A DNA stretch of 64,000 bases, from contig JAHDGY010000006.1 of assembly GCA_020631555.1 (NCBI GenBank), forward strand, positions 1 through 64,000. Direction: 5' to 3'. The notes under the pieces were generated by a model. It was not told where the DNA came from. It did no database searches and saw nothing but the letters and a program-made list of their open reading frames with translations. This stretch comes from Flavobacteriales bacterium (GTDB lineage: Bacteria > Bacteroidota > Bacteroidia > Flavobacteriales_D > Parvicellaceae). The position numbers and the translations under genes are program-made. The stretch's first letter is position 1; every line of letters starts with the position of its first letter. Positions 38,967 to 50,700 of this stretch are shown in pieces.

Positions 38967-39554
38967 ATGTTTACAGGTATAATAGAAGCCTTGGGCAAAG
39001 TCCAGGCAATTGAACCCGAAGGAACTAATATTCACTTCACGATTTCTTCCGCGCTGGCATCAGAACTTAAAATTGATCAAAGTGTAGCCCATGACGGTAT
39101 ATGCCTTACTGTCGTTTCTGTTTCGGACAATTCGTACACGGTAACAGCTATTCAAGAAACTCTTAATAGAACCAGGTTGAATGATATTAAAGTTGGTGAC
39201 AATATTAATCTTGAACGATGTACTAAGGTTGGTGCTAGACTAGACGGACATATTGTTCAAGGCCATGTTGATCAAATAGCTGCATGCAGCAAAATCGAAG
39301 AATTAAATGGAAGTTGGAAGTTCTTTTTTGAGTACGAAGGAGAAAACGTCACGGTTGAAAAAGGCTCTATTACAATCAATGGCACTAGTCTTACCGTAGT
39401 GGATTCGCACCGTAACATGTTTTCAGTTGCAATTATTCCTTACACTTTCGATAACACGACATTTAAATCTATAAAAGTTGGATCGAGGGTCAATCTAGAA
39501 TTTGATATTGTGGGCAAATACGTAGCACGACTTTTGGAGTCAAGAACTATTTAA
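38967..39554 (+). CDS. ribE: Riboflavin synthase alpha chain
   Basis: MFTGIIEALGKV start; duplicated lumazine-binding domains; GHIVQGHVDQ. Confidence 0.95.
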   Translation: MFTGIIEALGKVQAIEPEGTNIHFTISSALASELKIDQSVAHDGICLTVVSVSDNSYTVTAIQETLNRTRLNDIKVGDNINLERCTKVGARLDGHIVQGHVDQIAACSKIEELNGSWKFFFEYEGENVTVEKGSITINGTSLTVVDSHRNMFSVAIIPYTFDNTTFKSIKVGSRVNLEFDIVGKYVARLLESRTI

Positions 39555-39562
39555 TTGGTAAT

Positions 39563-40435
39563 ATGAAAATTAACTCGTTAATCCTTATTCTTTTACTTTT
39601 TGTAAAAACCGGTTTCTCGCAAAACAATACTACCCTCCTTTGGGAAATTTCAGGAAAAGGACTTAAAAATCCTTCCTACGTATTTGGAACAATGCACTCC
39701 AAGGATTCCAGAGCTCATTGTTTTGGTGATTCAGTATATGCAAAGCTTCGCCAATGCAAGGTCTCCTGTGGTGAAATAAATATTGACGAGGTGGATCAGC
39801 TAGCTATGGCTAGCAAAATGTTGATGCCCAAAGTTTCCTTATCGGACTTATTATCAAAAGACAGTGCAGCGCTAATTTCCAAAATATTAAAGGAAGAACT
39901 AGGGCCAATGGGAGCTTTAGCGCTTAGCAAGGCAAAGCCTCTATTCGCCTATAGTGCACTGATTGAAATGAAATCCCGTTCAGATCTTCCTACCACTGTA
40001 GACCAACGACTGTTAGATTCTGCTAAAAAATGGGGAAAAGAAGTTTTCGGTTTGGAAACAATTGATGAAGCATTTCAGGCCATGGACGCTATTCCTTTGG
40101 CAGAACAAGCACGAATGCTCTATTCAGCGATTGAATCAATGGATAGCACAATAACACAGTTAGATTCGCTAATAACATTGTATTCCAATCAGGATTTAGA
40201 TGGCATGAACCAATACTATCTGGACAATAAAGACATTATGGGGGCTTCATTCGATTCTGAATTGCTGGTGAAGCGCAATAATTATATGGTTGAAAGACTA
40301 GAGAAAAGGATTGCAACTTCGTCTGTGTTTTGCGCTGTTGGCGCCCTGCACTTGCCTGGTAAAACGGGTCTACTGGAACAGTTTAAGCGAAAAGGCTATT
40401 CAATCAGGCCAATTGTAAGTCATTGCAAAAACTAA
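39563..40435 (+). CDS. TraB/GumN family protein (ChaN-like/TIKI-like)
   Basis: Signal peptide; LLWEISGKGLKNPSYVFGTMHSKD; VFCAVGALHLPGKTGLLEQFKRKGY. Confidence 0.92.
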   Translation: MKINSLILILLLFVKTGFSQNNTTLLWEISGKGLKNPSYVFGTMHSKDSRAHCFGDSVYAKLRQCKVSCGEINIDEVDQLAMASKMLMPKVSLSDLLSKDSAALISKILKEELGPMGALALSKAKPLFAYSALIEMKSRSDLPTTVDQRLLDSAKKWGKEVFGLETIDEAFQAMDAIPLAEQARMLYSAIESMDSTITQLDSLITLYSNQDLDGMNQYYLDNKDIMGASFDSELLVKRNNYMVERLEKRIATSSVFCAVGALHLPGKTGLLEQFKRKGYSIRPIVSHCKN

Positions 40436-41154
40436 TCAGCAACTCCGCCTGTTATCATAATTGCCGTTTGGTAGAAGTTGTTTACACCCCCTAAAACCTT
40501 ATAATCAATATAAAATGAGCTAGTCCATTCTTTAAATGCCTTAAACTCGTGAAGCGGCACATTAAACTCATCGAAAAAAATAATGTCTCCTTTTTTCAAA
40601 TAAGGAGTAAATAATGTCAATACATAAAGGGTAGACGAATAGATGTCGGCATCCATATGAATTACCTTTCGTCGATAGGGGTTGTATTCCTTTAAGAATG
40701 GTAAAAAAGTCTGCTGAAACAGCCCTTGATAAAACTGATGACGCGGATCATCAATTACTGGAGGATGGTTTCCACTATTCATATCTCCTGCGGCAAATCT
40801 ACCCCATTTTTCAGGCAATCCAGTGAAAGTATCAAAACCATAAAATCTTGAATTCGAATTGCCAATTCTGTTCATCCACCATTTAAACGAATCTCCTTTA
40901 TAAACACCAAATTCTAGGTAATCTATTTCGTCAAGTCTTTGTTCATTAATTACCATTTCATAAAGTGTTTCCCTTTTTTTGAAATCAAAAGAAAAGGTCA
41001 TAAAATCGTTCTTACAGTCTTTCTTGTGCTTCCAAATCCACCTAGAAAGTTCCGCTACGTGCGTTAGAAATTTGAAGGCATCTGCAGGAATAAACAAATA
41101 AACCTTGAGAAATAAAGTCAACCCCTTCAGCTTGCGATTTAGCTTCTTTAGCAT
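40432..41154 (-). CDS. Class I SAM-dependent methyltransferase, TylF/MycF-like
   Basis: LEFGVYKGDSFKWW; FYGFDTFTGLPEKW; VIHMDADIYSSTLYVL; FFDEFNV. Confidence 0.8.
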   Translation of the reverse strand: MLKKLNRKLKGLTLFLKVYLFIPADAFKFLTHVAELSRWIWKHKKDCKNDFMTFSFDFKKRETLYEMVINEQRLDEIDYLEFGVYKGDSFKWWMNRIGNSNSRFYGFDTFTGLPEKWGRFAAGDMNSGNHPPVIDDPRHQFYQGLFQQTFLPFLKEYNPYRRKVIHMDADIYSSTLYVLTLFTPYLKKGDIIFFDEFNVPLHEFKAFKEWTSSFYIDYKVLGGVNNFYQTAIMITGGVAD

Positions 41155-41384
41155 ACCATATTGGTTAAAGCTTATTTACAGTGAATCAAATGTGTTTACA
41201 TTTTTTTTAACGAAACCGTTGCTTTTGGCTTGTCCGCCAATTCCGCATCCTATCAATTCTCCGTGGACATAAAAATTCAAAACAAACCGTAAAATACTTA
41301 TTTTCAATATTTAGCAATTTACAATTCGGAGTTCGGTTGAATATTATAGTTTAAAACCAATTCTGGGCAATGGAGCGGTTTAGA

Positions 41385-42317
41385 TTAATTGAATTTGCTC
41401 GTGATTTTTGCGGCAAGAATTTCACCCATTTTCCGTTTGGCTTCGTGGGTCCATCCAGCAATATGTGGAGAAAGCAGTACTTTATCGTTTCTTAACAATT
41501 TCTGCACGTCTTTTGATTTACCTTGAATTTCTTCAAAGGACGAACTTTCGTATTCGAGAACATCCAAACACGCCCCACGAATTCTACCATCCTCAATTGC
41601 AACCATCAAATCAGTGATTTGTACACAATTTCCTCTAGCTGTGTTGAGCAAAAAAAATGGCTTGGAAAAACGATCAATAAATGCCTTATCAACCATGCCT
41701 TTGGTGTCTTGAGAAAGGGGCACGTGCAAACTAACAATGTCAGCATTTTTATAAATAGAGTCCATTTCCACTTCTTCAACCAGTTCCGTTCCGAAACCCT
41801 GTTTGTACTTATCAAAGGCCAAAATTCTTGATCCGAAACCGCTGAGGACCTTGGCAAAAGCTGGCCCAACATAACCGTAACCAATTAATCCCACTGTAAG
41901 GTTTCCAAGCTCAATTCCTCTGTTTCCTTCTCGATTCCACTTCCCTAATCGAACCTCCTTATCAGCACGATTTAGATTGTTAAAAAGTGAAAGCAACATT
42001 CCCAAACCATGCTCGGCAACAGCATTCATATTTCCTTCTGGAGATCGAAACACCCGAATTTTTCTATTCTTACAATAATCCAAATCAATGTTCTCCAGTC
42101 CCGATCCTGGTCTTCCGATAAATTGAAGCTTATCGGCACTCTGCAAAAAATCCCTATTTAACTTTATTCTACTACGAATAATGATACCGTCATAATTGTG
42201 AATCTTCGATTTGATCTGGTCTGCTCTGAAATTGCTTAAATCATCGCACTTCCAACCCTTTTCAACAAATTGCTCTCTAACAATTGGATGAACAGTATCA
42301 ATAAACCCTACACGCAT
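41385..42317 (-). CDS. 2-hydroxyacid (D-3-phosphoglycerate-like) dehydrogenase
   Basis: NAD-binding LTVGLIGYGYVGPAFAKVLSGFGSRILAFD; FLLNTARGNCV; LSPHIAGWTHEA. Confidence 0.9.
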   Translation of the reverse strand: MRVGFIDTVHPIVREQFVEKGWKCDDLSNFRADQIKSKIHNYDGIIIRSRIKLNRDFLQSADKLQFIGRPGSGLENIDLDYCKNRKIRVFRSPEGNMNAVAEHGLGMLLSLFNNLNRADKEVRLGKWNREGNRGIELGNLTVGLIGYGYVGPAFAKVLSGFGSRILAFDKYKQGFGTELVEEVEMDSIYKNADIVSLHVPLSQDTKGMVDKAFIDRFSKPFFLLNTARGNCVQITDLMVAIEDGRIRGACLDVLEYESSSFEEIQGKSKDVQKLLRNDKVLLSPHIAGWTHEAKRKMGEILAAKITSKFN

Positions 42318-42321
42318 GATT

Positions 42322-43671
42322 TTAGAAATAGATTAATGCTCCAATCAAGAAATACAGAAGCAGACCAAAAACATCATTTACGGTAGTAATAAAAGGCCCA
42401 GTAGCAAGCGCAGGATCAATTTTATAACGATTTAAAGCAAGCGGAATCATTGTCCCAAATAATCCGGAAACAATAATAACAGACATCAATGCTACTGCGA
42501 TGGTCCCGCTTAAATTGATCGAATACCCAACGATATACATGAAAATCAATATTGCCGAAGAACATGCTAATCCGTTCAAACATGCAACTGCAAGTTCTTT
42601 AAGCAATTTCGTTCCGGTAGATTCTGTATCCAAAGTATCCGCCGCCAGAGCTTGAACGATAATTGCAGAGGCTTGAACCCCAACATTTCCGCCCATTGCA
42701 GCAATGAGAGGAATAAACGCAGCCATTTCTGGAAAGAGTTCTATTTTGTGTTCAAAGAGACCAATTACTTGTGCTCCAAGCAGCCCACCTGCCAAACCAA
42801 TTAACAACCAAGGCAATCGGGCACGAGAAAGTCTCCAGACAGAATCTTTTGATTCAACGTTTTCGGAAATTCCACTGGCCATTTGTAAATCCTTATCTGC
42901 TTCTTCCTGAATTACATCTACAGCATCGTCAATGGTGATTCTTCCTAATAAAGTGCCTGAATTGCTAACGACTGGTAGTACCACCAAATCGTATTTACTC
43001 ATAAGCCGAGCAACCTCCTCCGCAGGAGCCTCTGCCTCAACGGACTTAATTTCATCAACATAAATTTCTTTCACCAAAGTTCTGGGCGATGCAAATAGAA
43101 GCGCCTTCATTGAAAACCGACCAATCAGCTTACTTTGATCGTTTACAACATAAATTGTGTAAACATGTTTGAGTTCTTGTGCTTGTCTTCGCATTTCTCG
43201 GATGCAGATAGATATTGTCCAGTTAACGTTCACACAAATGAATTCTTTGGCCATAATTCCGCCGGCACTATTCTCCGGGTACGTCAGCAGATCAACAATA
43301 TCACTAGCCTGATCAACATCTTCAATTTCAGCAATAACTTGCTCAACCCGATCTTCTGGTAAATCTTGGATTACATCGGTCGCATCATCCGAATCCATGT
43401 GCTCCAACTGACCAGCAATTTCTTTTGCTGTTAACGATGTGAGCAATTTTTCGCGCGAATCATCATCCAATTCCGCGAGCACGTCGGATGCTACATCTTC
43501 CTTCAGTAATCGAAAAACGATGATTGCCTGTTCAACCGAAAAACTGTCAAAAATCTCCGCAATATCAGCTACGTGCAGATCTTCAACAATTTTTTTAATT
43601 AACGCAACATTGCCCTCTTCAACAGCTGTTGAAAGAGTTAATAATAACTCTTTGGACAATTCAAAACGCAT
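42322..43671 (-). CDS. mgtE: Magnesium transporter MgtE
   Basis: MgtE N domain, tandem CBS, TM core with AAMGGNVGVQASAIIVQALA and DPALATGPFITTVNDVFGLLLYF. Confidence 0.95.
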   Translation of the reverse strand: MRFELSKELLLTLSTAVEEGNVALIKKIVEDLHVADIAEIFDSFSVEQAIIVFRLLKEDVASDVLAELDDDSREKLLTSLTAKEIAGQLEHMDSDDATDVIQDLPEDRVEQVIAEIEDVDQASDIVDLLTYPENSAGGIMAKEFICVNVNWTISICIREMRRQAQELKHVYTIYVVNDQSKLIGRFSMKALLFASPRTLVKEIYVDEIKSVEAEAPAEEVARLMSKYDLVVLPVVSNSGTLLGRITIDDAVDVIQEEADKDLQMASGISENVESKDSVWRLSRARLPWLLIGLAGGLLGAQVIGLFEHKIELFPEMAAFIPLIAAMGGNVGVQASAIIVQALAADTLDTESTGTKLLKELAVACLNGLACSSAILIFMYIVGYSINLSGTIAVALMSVIIVSGLFGTMIPLALNRYKIDPALATGPFITTVNDVFGLLLYFLIGALIYF

Positions 43672-43731
43672 ACTTGGTCAATTGTTAATTACTTCCGAAT
43701 ATGCGCGCAAAATTAACTAAAATAGACAGAA

Positions 43732-45303
43732 TTAATTTGGATCTCTTCTGGGCTTTCTGAGCTTAATTCGGTCTTCACGATTAGATAGTTCCCAGGCCGT
43801 ATGGAAAATTAATCGGTTGATTTTCTCCATTTTATCAAAATCGATCTTTTCGACCTCATCAGTAGGTTTATGATAATCATCATGAGTACCGTTAAAATAG
43901 AATATCACGGGGATTCCATTTTTCGCAAAATTATAGTGATCAGAACGATAATAATAGCGATTGGGATCTCTTTTGCGGTTATACTTATAATCCAAATCAA
44001 GACCAACAAAGTGACTGTTACATTTCTCATTAATATAATGCAATTCCTTACTTAATTTATTAGATCCAATCACATAAATATAATTGCCGTCTTTGTGTCT
44101 TTTGTCAATACGGCCAATCATGTCAATGTTTAAATCTGCAATCGTATTTTCCAATGGATAAACAGGATTCTTAGTGTAAAAATCAGACCCCAATAATCCC
44201 TTTTCTTCACCAGATACAGTCATAAACAAGATGCTTCTTCTTGGACCGTTACCGGCACTTTTTGCCAAGGCAAAAGCTTCCGCCAATTCAAGAACAGCAA
44301 CCGTTCCCGAACCATCGTCATCTGCTCCATTGCAGATTTTACCATTATCGTAACCAATGTGATCGTAATGCGCTGTTATTATCAATAACTCATCTTTTTT
44401 GTCTGTTCCTTCCAGATAGCCGAGAATATTTTCAGATTCAATTATTGAATATCTCTTTGACGTAATCTTGCCTCTCACAGAAAATTCTCGTGATCGAAAA
44501 TCCTCCATCGTAATCATTTGTTCAATTGAACTATTAGACTCTTGATTTAAGCTTAAAAAGGTTCTTGCTAGAGAGTCCGAAACATAAAAATTGGGAATTG
44601 ATCCGTTACGGCGCTTGCCTTTCTCATGCAACTGCATTTTAGGATTATCAAGATAATTGCGCATCATATCCGAGTAAAAGCCATAGTCTTTTTGGATTGT
44701 GAAAATTGCGGTAGCACCGTAGGATTTTGCTGTTTCCGATTTTAACCTCCAATTATCCCAATCCTGAGATACACGTTTACCCTTCGGAACTCCCTCCAAT
44801 ACCAAAACAGCTTTACCAGAAACATCAATCTTAGCGTATTCATTATATAAAGAGTCGGCAATTCCATATCCCACCAAAACAATCTCCGAAAAGTTCCAAA
44901 CCGAATCTGCAAAAGTCGCGTAGTAATAATAGTCATCAAGATAATCCAATTGCACGCCATTGATTTGTAAAGAAATTCCCCTTGGGTTATCTACTTTAAG
45001 TGGAAAATGTTGAAAATAGGATTCGCCATTTCCAGGATCTATTTGAATGCTCTCGAAATACCTTTTTATGTAGTCGGCTGCTTTTTTTTGTCCTGCCTTT
45101 CCCGTTTCTCTTCCCTCGTATTCATCAGAAGCGATTATATGCAAATGCTCACTTAACTCTTCACTGGTAATTGATGTGGCATAACGCTCGGAGATTGAAC
45201 TTTTGTCAATACCCACAAATCGTGGAGTCGAGCACCCAACCAATAAAGTTACTACTAAATAAATGAGCCGTCCACTAATTTTAGATTTACCCATCCTTAA
45301 CAA
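43732..45303 (-). CDS. M28-family (aminopeptidase Y-like) metallopeptidase, lipoprotein-like
   Basis: VVTLLVGCSTPR lipobox; ITAHYDHIG, GADDDGSGTVAVLELAEA, TVSGEEKGLLGSDFY, RSDHYNFAKNGIPVIFYFNGTHDDYHKPTDE. Confidence 0.93.
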   Translation of the reverse strand: MLRMGKSKISGRLIYLVVTLLVGCSTPRFVGIDKSSISERYATSITSEELSEHLHIIASDEYEGRETGKAGQKKAADYIKRYFESIQIDPGNGESYFQHFPLKVDNPRGISLQINGVQLDYLDDYYYYATFADSVWNFSEIVLVGYGIADSLYNEYAKIDVSGKAVLVLEGVPKGKRVSQDWDNWRLKSETAKSYGATAIFTIQKDYGFYSDMMRNYLDNPKMQLHEKGKRRNGSIPNFYVSDSLARTFLSLNQESNSSIEQMITMEDFRSREFSVRGKITSKRYSIIESENILGYLEGTDKKDELLIITAHYDHIGYDNGKICNGADDDGSGTVAVLELAEAFALAKSAGNGPRRSILFMTVSGEEKGLLGSDFYTKNPVYPLENTIADLNIDMIGRIDKRHKDGNYIYVIGSNKLSKELHYINEKCNSHFVGLDLDYKYNRKRDPNRYYYRSDHYNFAKNGIPVIFYFNGTHDDYHKPTDEVEKIDFDKMEKINRLIFHTAWELSNREDRIKLRKPRRDPN

Positions 45304-45725
45304 TTGATTTTCGCAATTCTATTGGCATGACGCCCACCTTCAAAATCCGTCGATAAAAACTTCTTTACCATATTTAGAGCTTCTTCCGAACTTATAAATC
45401 TTGCAGGCAATGAAATGATGTTGGCATCATTGTGCTGCCGAGCAAGTTCGGCAATCTCTTCAGTCCAACATAATGCAGCTCTGATTGATTCATGCTTATT
45501 CGCGCTCATTGAAATTCCATTGCCACTTCCACAAATTAAAATGCCCAAGGCAACATTCTCGTAAGCTACTTCCTCGGCAACGGCATGAGCAAAATCGGGA
45601 TAATCTACACGATCATTGGAATAACAACCTTTATCAACAAACTCAACATCCTTTAAGTTGATTTTTAAAAATTCCTTTAATTCAAATCCTGCGTGGTCAC
45701 TCCCAATTGCCAGTTTATTTTCCAT
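45297..45725 (-). CDS. rpiB: Ribose-5-phosphate isomerase B
   Basis: LAIGSDHAGFELKE; GILICGSGNGISMSANKH. Confidence 0.95.
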   Translation of the reverse strand: MENKLAIGSDHAGFELKEFLKINLKDVEFVDKGCYSNDRVDYPDFAHAVAEEVAYENVALGILICGSGNGISMSANKHESIRAALCWTEEIAELARQHNDANIISLPARFISSEEALNMVKKFLSTDFEGGRHANRIAKINC

Positions 45726-46231
45726 CCTGTCTTGCTTTTACGACGATATCAACCGATATTACCTACTTATCAACAATCTTTCGTCTCGATTCAACATTTA
45801 CCTAATTCACAAGGCTTTTTCTCTGTTGAGAATACACAGAATAATTGTTGAAAAAGAAATATTTCATGAATAAATTAATAATGCGTTTCTGTTGTAAAGT
45901 TCAAAAACATTTACATACCGTCGTCATCCGCAAAAATGCAAATTCGATTTCGATTTATTATCACAAAAAATCAACATTTGATTAACATCAATAAGAATGT
46001 CTATTCCGAATTTAAATTTCACCAATCACGTTATTAACAATTGTTAATTTCGTAAATAAAAGTAGTATTTTCAGAGGGTTCGCACGTTTTTGATGTTGAA
46101 AACGTTTTAAGATGTATTGGTAATCCAATTATACAACCTCAAACGGGATTTTTTTCAAACAGAATTAAAGCCCTAATAATAGAAACATAATTTTTAAAAC
46201 ATATTTAAATTATATAATTCGAAGTCATTTA

Positions 46232-47749
46232 ATGAAGTGTTCAATTCTACTGATATTGTCTTTTGCTTTTACCTTTGTCTTCTGTCAAGATATAGATCCA
46301 AATGGGTACAATGTGTTCAAATATGCGAATGGAACAATTTCCAGTGAGGGACTGTTTGAAAATGGAAAGCCTGTTGGATATTGGAAAACGTATTATGATA
46401 ATGGAAATCTTAAGTCGGAAGGAAACAGGGTAGATCATAAACTGGATAGTTTATGGAAATTTTACCGAGAAAATGGTTCGTTAGAGCGCGAAATCAATTT
46501 CAAGGGAAATAAAAAGTCTGGACTTACGAGGGGTTATTCGGACAGCGCAGTTTTGATTTCGGAGGAAATGTTCGTCGAGAATGTCAAAGCTGGAATGTCA
46601 AAGTATTATTATAATTCTGGGGGACTCAAGACTGAAATACCATTCAAACAGAACAAAAGAGACGGCACATCCAAAGAGTATGCAGAGGACGGGCGATTGA
46701 TTTCAATTCTAGAATACAGCAACGATTTTTTAATCGCCAAGCAAGAGATTAATAGAAAGAATTCTGAAGGACAAAAGACAGGGTATTGGGTAGAATTCCA
46801 TGAAAACGGGCGTGTAAAAAAAGAAGAGCAATTTGTGGCTGGAAAGCTAGATGGTGTTACGAAACAGTACAACAAAACTGGACGATTGCTTACCATGGAT
46901 AAGTTTGTTGGTGGGGAAATTCAAGAGGATGCTGACGAGGTTAAGTTTTTTGACCTGAATAAGGAGTATCATCCAAACGGAAAGTTGAAACTGGTTGGTG
47001 CTATGGCCGATGGAAAAAAACAGGGATTTTATCGGGAATTTAATGATTTAGGTGTATTGATAAATACGTATAAATACGTCAACGATATTGTTGTGGCAGA
47101 GGGTCTTATAGACACTAACGGATTGGAGCACGGAATATGGAAATATTTCTATAATTCTGGGAAGTTGAAGGGAACAGGAAAGTACGTAACTGGATTAAAG
47201 GATAGTGTATGGAAGTACTACTTTCAATCTGGCGAATTGCAACAGCAAGGATCTTATAAGCTGGGGAAAGAAATGGGAGATTGGGTTTGGTACTACCAAA
47301 ATGGTCAAATTCAGCGAGAAGAGTCTTTTTATAAAGGGTTGGAAGAAGGAACTGTGATTGAATACGATACAATTGGAAATGTATTGACGAAAGGCGAGTT
47401 TATTGCTGGAATTCGCGAAGGTGAATGGTTCTACAAAGTGGGAGATCACACAGAAGAAGGGGTATATAGCGATGGCTTGAAGCATGGGAAATGGAAGTAT
47501 ATTTGGGAGAACGGGAAAACTGCTTTCGTTGGTTCGTACCTGAATGGTTTGGCGGTTGATAAACACAAGTACTATTATCCATCTGGAATGTTGAAATGGG
47601 AAGGAAAATATTCGAACGGAAATAAAGATGGCGATTGGAAAAAATACGACATTTTCGGAAATGTGGAATTGATTGTGGAATATAGAAATGGATTGGAATA
47701 CAGGTACAACGGCGTCAAAATAAAGCCTGCGATTGAGGAAATGGACTAG
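46232..47749 (+). CDS. Secreted MORN/YwqK-type repeat protein
   Basis: 505 aa, signal peptide, many repeats of form GxWxxYYxNGxLxxEGxYxxGxxxG. Confidence 0.9.
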   Translation: MKCSILLILSFAFTFVFCQDIDPNGYNVFKYANGTISSEGLFENGKPVGYWKTYYDNGNLKSEGNRVDHKLDSLWKFYRENGSLEREINFKGNKKSGLTRGYSDSAVLISEEMFVENVKAGMSKYYYNSGGLKTEIPFKQNKRDGTSKEYAEDGRLISILEYSNDFLIAKQEINRKNSEGQKTGYWVEFHENGRVKKEEQFVAGKLDGVTKQYNKTGRLLTMDKFVGGEIQEDADEVKFFDLNKEYHPNGKLKLVGAMADGKKQGFYREFNDLGVLINTYKYVNDIVVAEGLIDTNGLEHGIWKYFYNSGKLKGTGKYVTGLKDSVWKYYFQSGELQQQGSYKLGKEMGDWVWYYQNGQIQREESFYKGLEEGTVIEYDTIGNVLTKGEFIAGIREGEWFYKVGDHTEEGVYSDGLKHGKWKYIWENGKTAFVGSYLNGLAVDKHKYYYPSGMLKWEGKYSNGNKDGDWKKYDIFGNVELIVEYRNGLEYRYNGVKIKPAIEEMD

Positions 47750-47756
47750 CTGAAGG

Positions 47757-50700
47757 ATGAGAGAATATTTCGAACTATTTTTCAGTAACACGTACGATGC
47801 GATTCTTTTAATTGACGAGGCAAGCAGTCATATAATTGATTGTAATGAAACCGCTCTCGAACTATTTGAAATCAATAAAAAGGAATCTATTATTGGTTTT
47901 CCATGGTGGAGTTTAAGTAAAGTCCATGTCTCACGCCAGGAAATGAGCTACATGCGCGACATTATCCATCAAGATAAGCGTTTTAGTTTCGTTAAAGAAT
48001 CAACTACCGAAAAGGGGAAAATTTTCATAAGTGAGATTAATATCAGCTTGTTCGAAAATGAGGAAAGAAATTATCTTCTAACCAGAATTTCCAATATTAC
48101 AGATCAGTACGAAGCCAAACAGAGTTTAAAACTATCCGAGGAAAAGAATATTAGTTTGCTCAACGCTATTCCGGATTTGATGTTTGTTATCAACAGAGAC
48201 GGAATATACGAGGACTTCAAGTCCTATAATCGGGCACTTCTAATCGATCCTGAGGATAGTATTATTGGTAGGAAAGTGACGGATACCAAGCTTCCAAGCG
48301 AGGTTGGTAATCTCATTTTAGATAATGTTCAGACGGTTCTTAAGACCTCTGAATTGCAACAATTTGAATATTCTCTGGACTTTAACGGTAGCATCAAACA
48401 TCTAGAGGCGAGAATGACCAAGGTAAATGCTCAAGCTGTTTTGTCTATCGTAAGGGACATTACTGAGCTCAAGGAGTATCGAAAACTTTTGGTTGAAAGT
48501 AATTTGAGGTTAACAACTGTACTCGATAACATTGATCACCTTGTTTATAATATTTCGATTGGACCGTCTGGCGAAAAGAACATAAAGTACATTTCTCCAC
48601 AAATCGAAAAACTGTATGGATTTACAGTGGATGAATACATTACCCTTGTCAAATCTGGAAACGTAATGAATTATTATCATCCAGAAGATTTGGAGGATAT
48701 TGTAAAAAAGTCTAAAGTGCTTAAGGATAAAAAAGAAGTACAAACGCTTGTTTATCGGTTTAAACCAAAACATGCTAAAGAGTACATTTATATTGAAGAA
48801 AGTGTCTTTCCACAGTTTTCTAAAAAGGGAATGCACATAAGCAATTTGGGAATTGCAAGAGATGTTACAGAGCGGATACTGAGTGAAGAAAAAATAAGAA
48901 TTTCGGAGAAGAGTTATCGAGATATGTTTAACTACAGTACTGATTTATTGTACGTTCTCGATAACAAGTTTAAAATTTTAGATTTCAACAAAGCGGTTGA
49001 AGAGAGAACCGGTTTAAAAGACGATGATTTATTTGGTAAGCTTCCAAACTTTTTTGTGCAGGTTAGTAAAGAAGGAAAAGAAGAAATTGAAGAGAAATTA
49101 ACCGAAGCGTGGAAATTTGGAAGTCTAACTGTTGATTGGTGGTGCGAAGATAGTGATGGAATGCAATTTCCGGTTGAACTGATTATTTCAAGGTCCCAAT
49201 ATTTTGGACAAGACGTATTAGTTGTAACGGGGCGAGATATCTCAGAAAGATTGCGTTCGCAAAGAGTGATTGAGGAAAGTCGCCGAAGCTTTAAAAACCT
49301 AGTAGATAATTCTCCCAACGGAATTGTAATTCATGCAGAAGGAACCATTTTGTACGTAAATCCAAGTGTGCTAAATATGTTTGGGTTGGACGCGGAAGAT
49401 GAAGATGTTTTGATTGGACAAGGTACCTATTCCAATCATTTGTACGATATGTTAACGGATGATTCAAAGGAAGTTATGCTAGATCGTGCTTCTTATTACG
49501 AAAGAGGGATTTTGCCCCCGACGCAAGAGGTAATGGGGATTGGAGCAGATGGTACATCTTTACATATGGAGTTGGAATCGGTATTTACCGATTATCAGGG
49601 GCAGAAATCAATCCAAACCTTCTGGTACAATCTGGAAGATCGTAAGAAGTTTGAGAAAGAAAGATTAAGAGCGGAGGTTGCGGAAGAAACTAACGTTCAG
49701 CTAGAAAAGGAAATCCAGAACCATAAAAAGACGCAACAGATTCTTATTGAAACTAGAAGTTTTGTTGAGTATATGTTTAGCAGCTCATTGGACATGATTA
49801 TTGCTGCAGATTTAGACCAAAAAATCACAAATATTAGTCCATCTGCTCAGCAACTTTTTGGTTATGCTAAAGAGGATTTGATTGGACAGGAATACTCTAC
49901 GCTGTATGCTGATATAAAGGAATATCAAAAGCTTAAAAAGCAGATTGATAGAACTGGCAAATATTCGGGAGAGATTAATAGCCTGAAAAGAGATGGATCT
50001 AGCTTTCCTGCTTATCTATCGGCCAGTACAGTTCAGGATAAGGACGGGAAAGTTTTGGGTTTAATGGGAGTGTCAAGAGACATTACCGAAATCAAAAAAG
50101 CTGAACAACGTCTGGTTAGCAGCGAGAGAAGGTATCGAGAGCTATTCGAGAATATGATCGAGGCAATTTTCGTTATGGATTCTGATTTGACTGTTCAGCA
50201 GATGAATAAGGCAGCCATGAATTTGTTGGAAGTTAAGAAAAAGGAAATCGGTGGTTTAAAGGTTATTGATTTTGTTCATGAAGATGATGAACCTTTCTTT
50301 TCAAGTTATTTCTCTGAACTAAGCAAAGGGAAAAACCCAGCTGAAATTCAAGTTCGTTTGGTATCAATACAAAGATCCGTTAAACATGTCAATGTATCAG
50401 CTTATAAGGTAGAACAGAATGGAGAGACAGTTGGTTATCGTGGGTTGTTCAGAGATATTACTGAAAGTAAAGAGGCGGCTGAAGTAATTAAAGAACAGTC
50501 TTCAAAAATTGAGTCGATCTTTGAGAACACTTCTAACATGATGATTTGGACTTTAGATAAGGAGCTTAATATAACTTCTTACAACTCCAATTTCAAGTCG
50601 GTAATAACCAATAAGTTTGGGAGTTCGGTAGATATTGGGTACAGTTTTGCGGATGCCATTAAATCGAGAGTTGAAGAAAAAGATTTCGATGAATTAATTC

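Noticed and set aside
47195-47791. 198-aa minus-strand ORF opposite the YwqK/MORN gene
   Set aside because: Antisense to a strongly supported repeat-protein CDS; Phe/Ser-rich translation typical of shadow ORFs.
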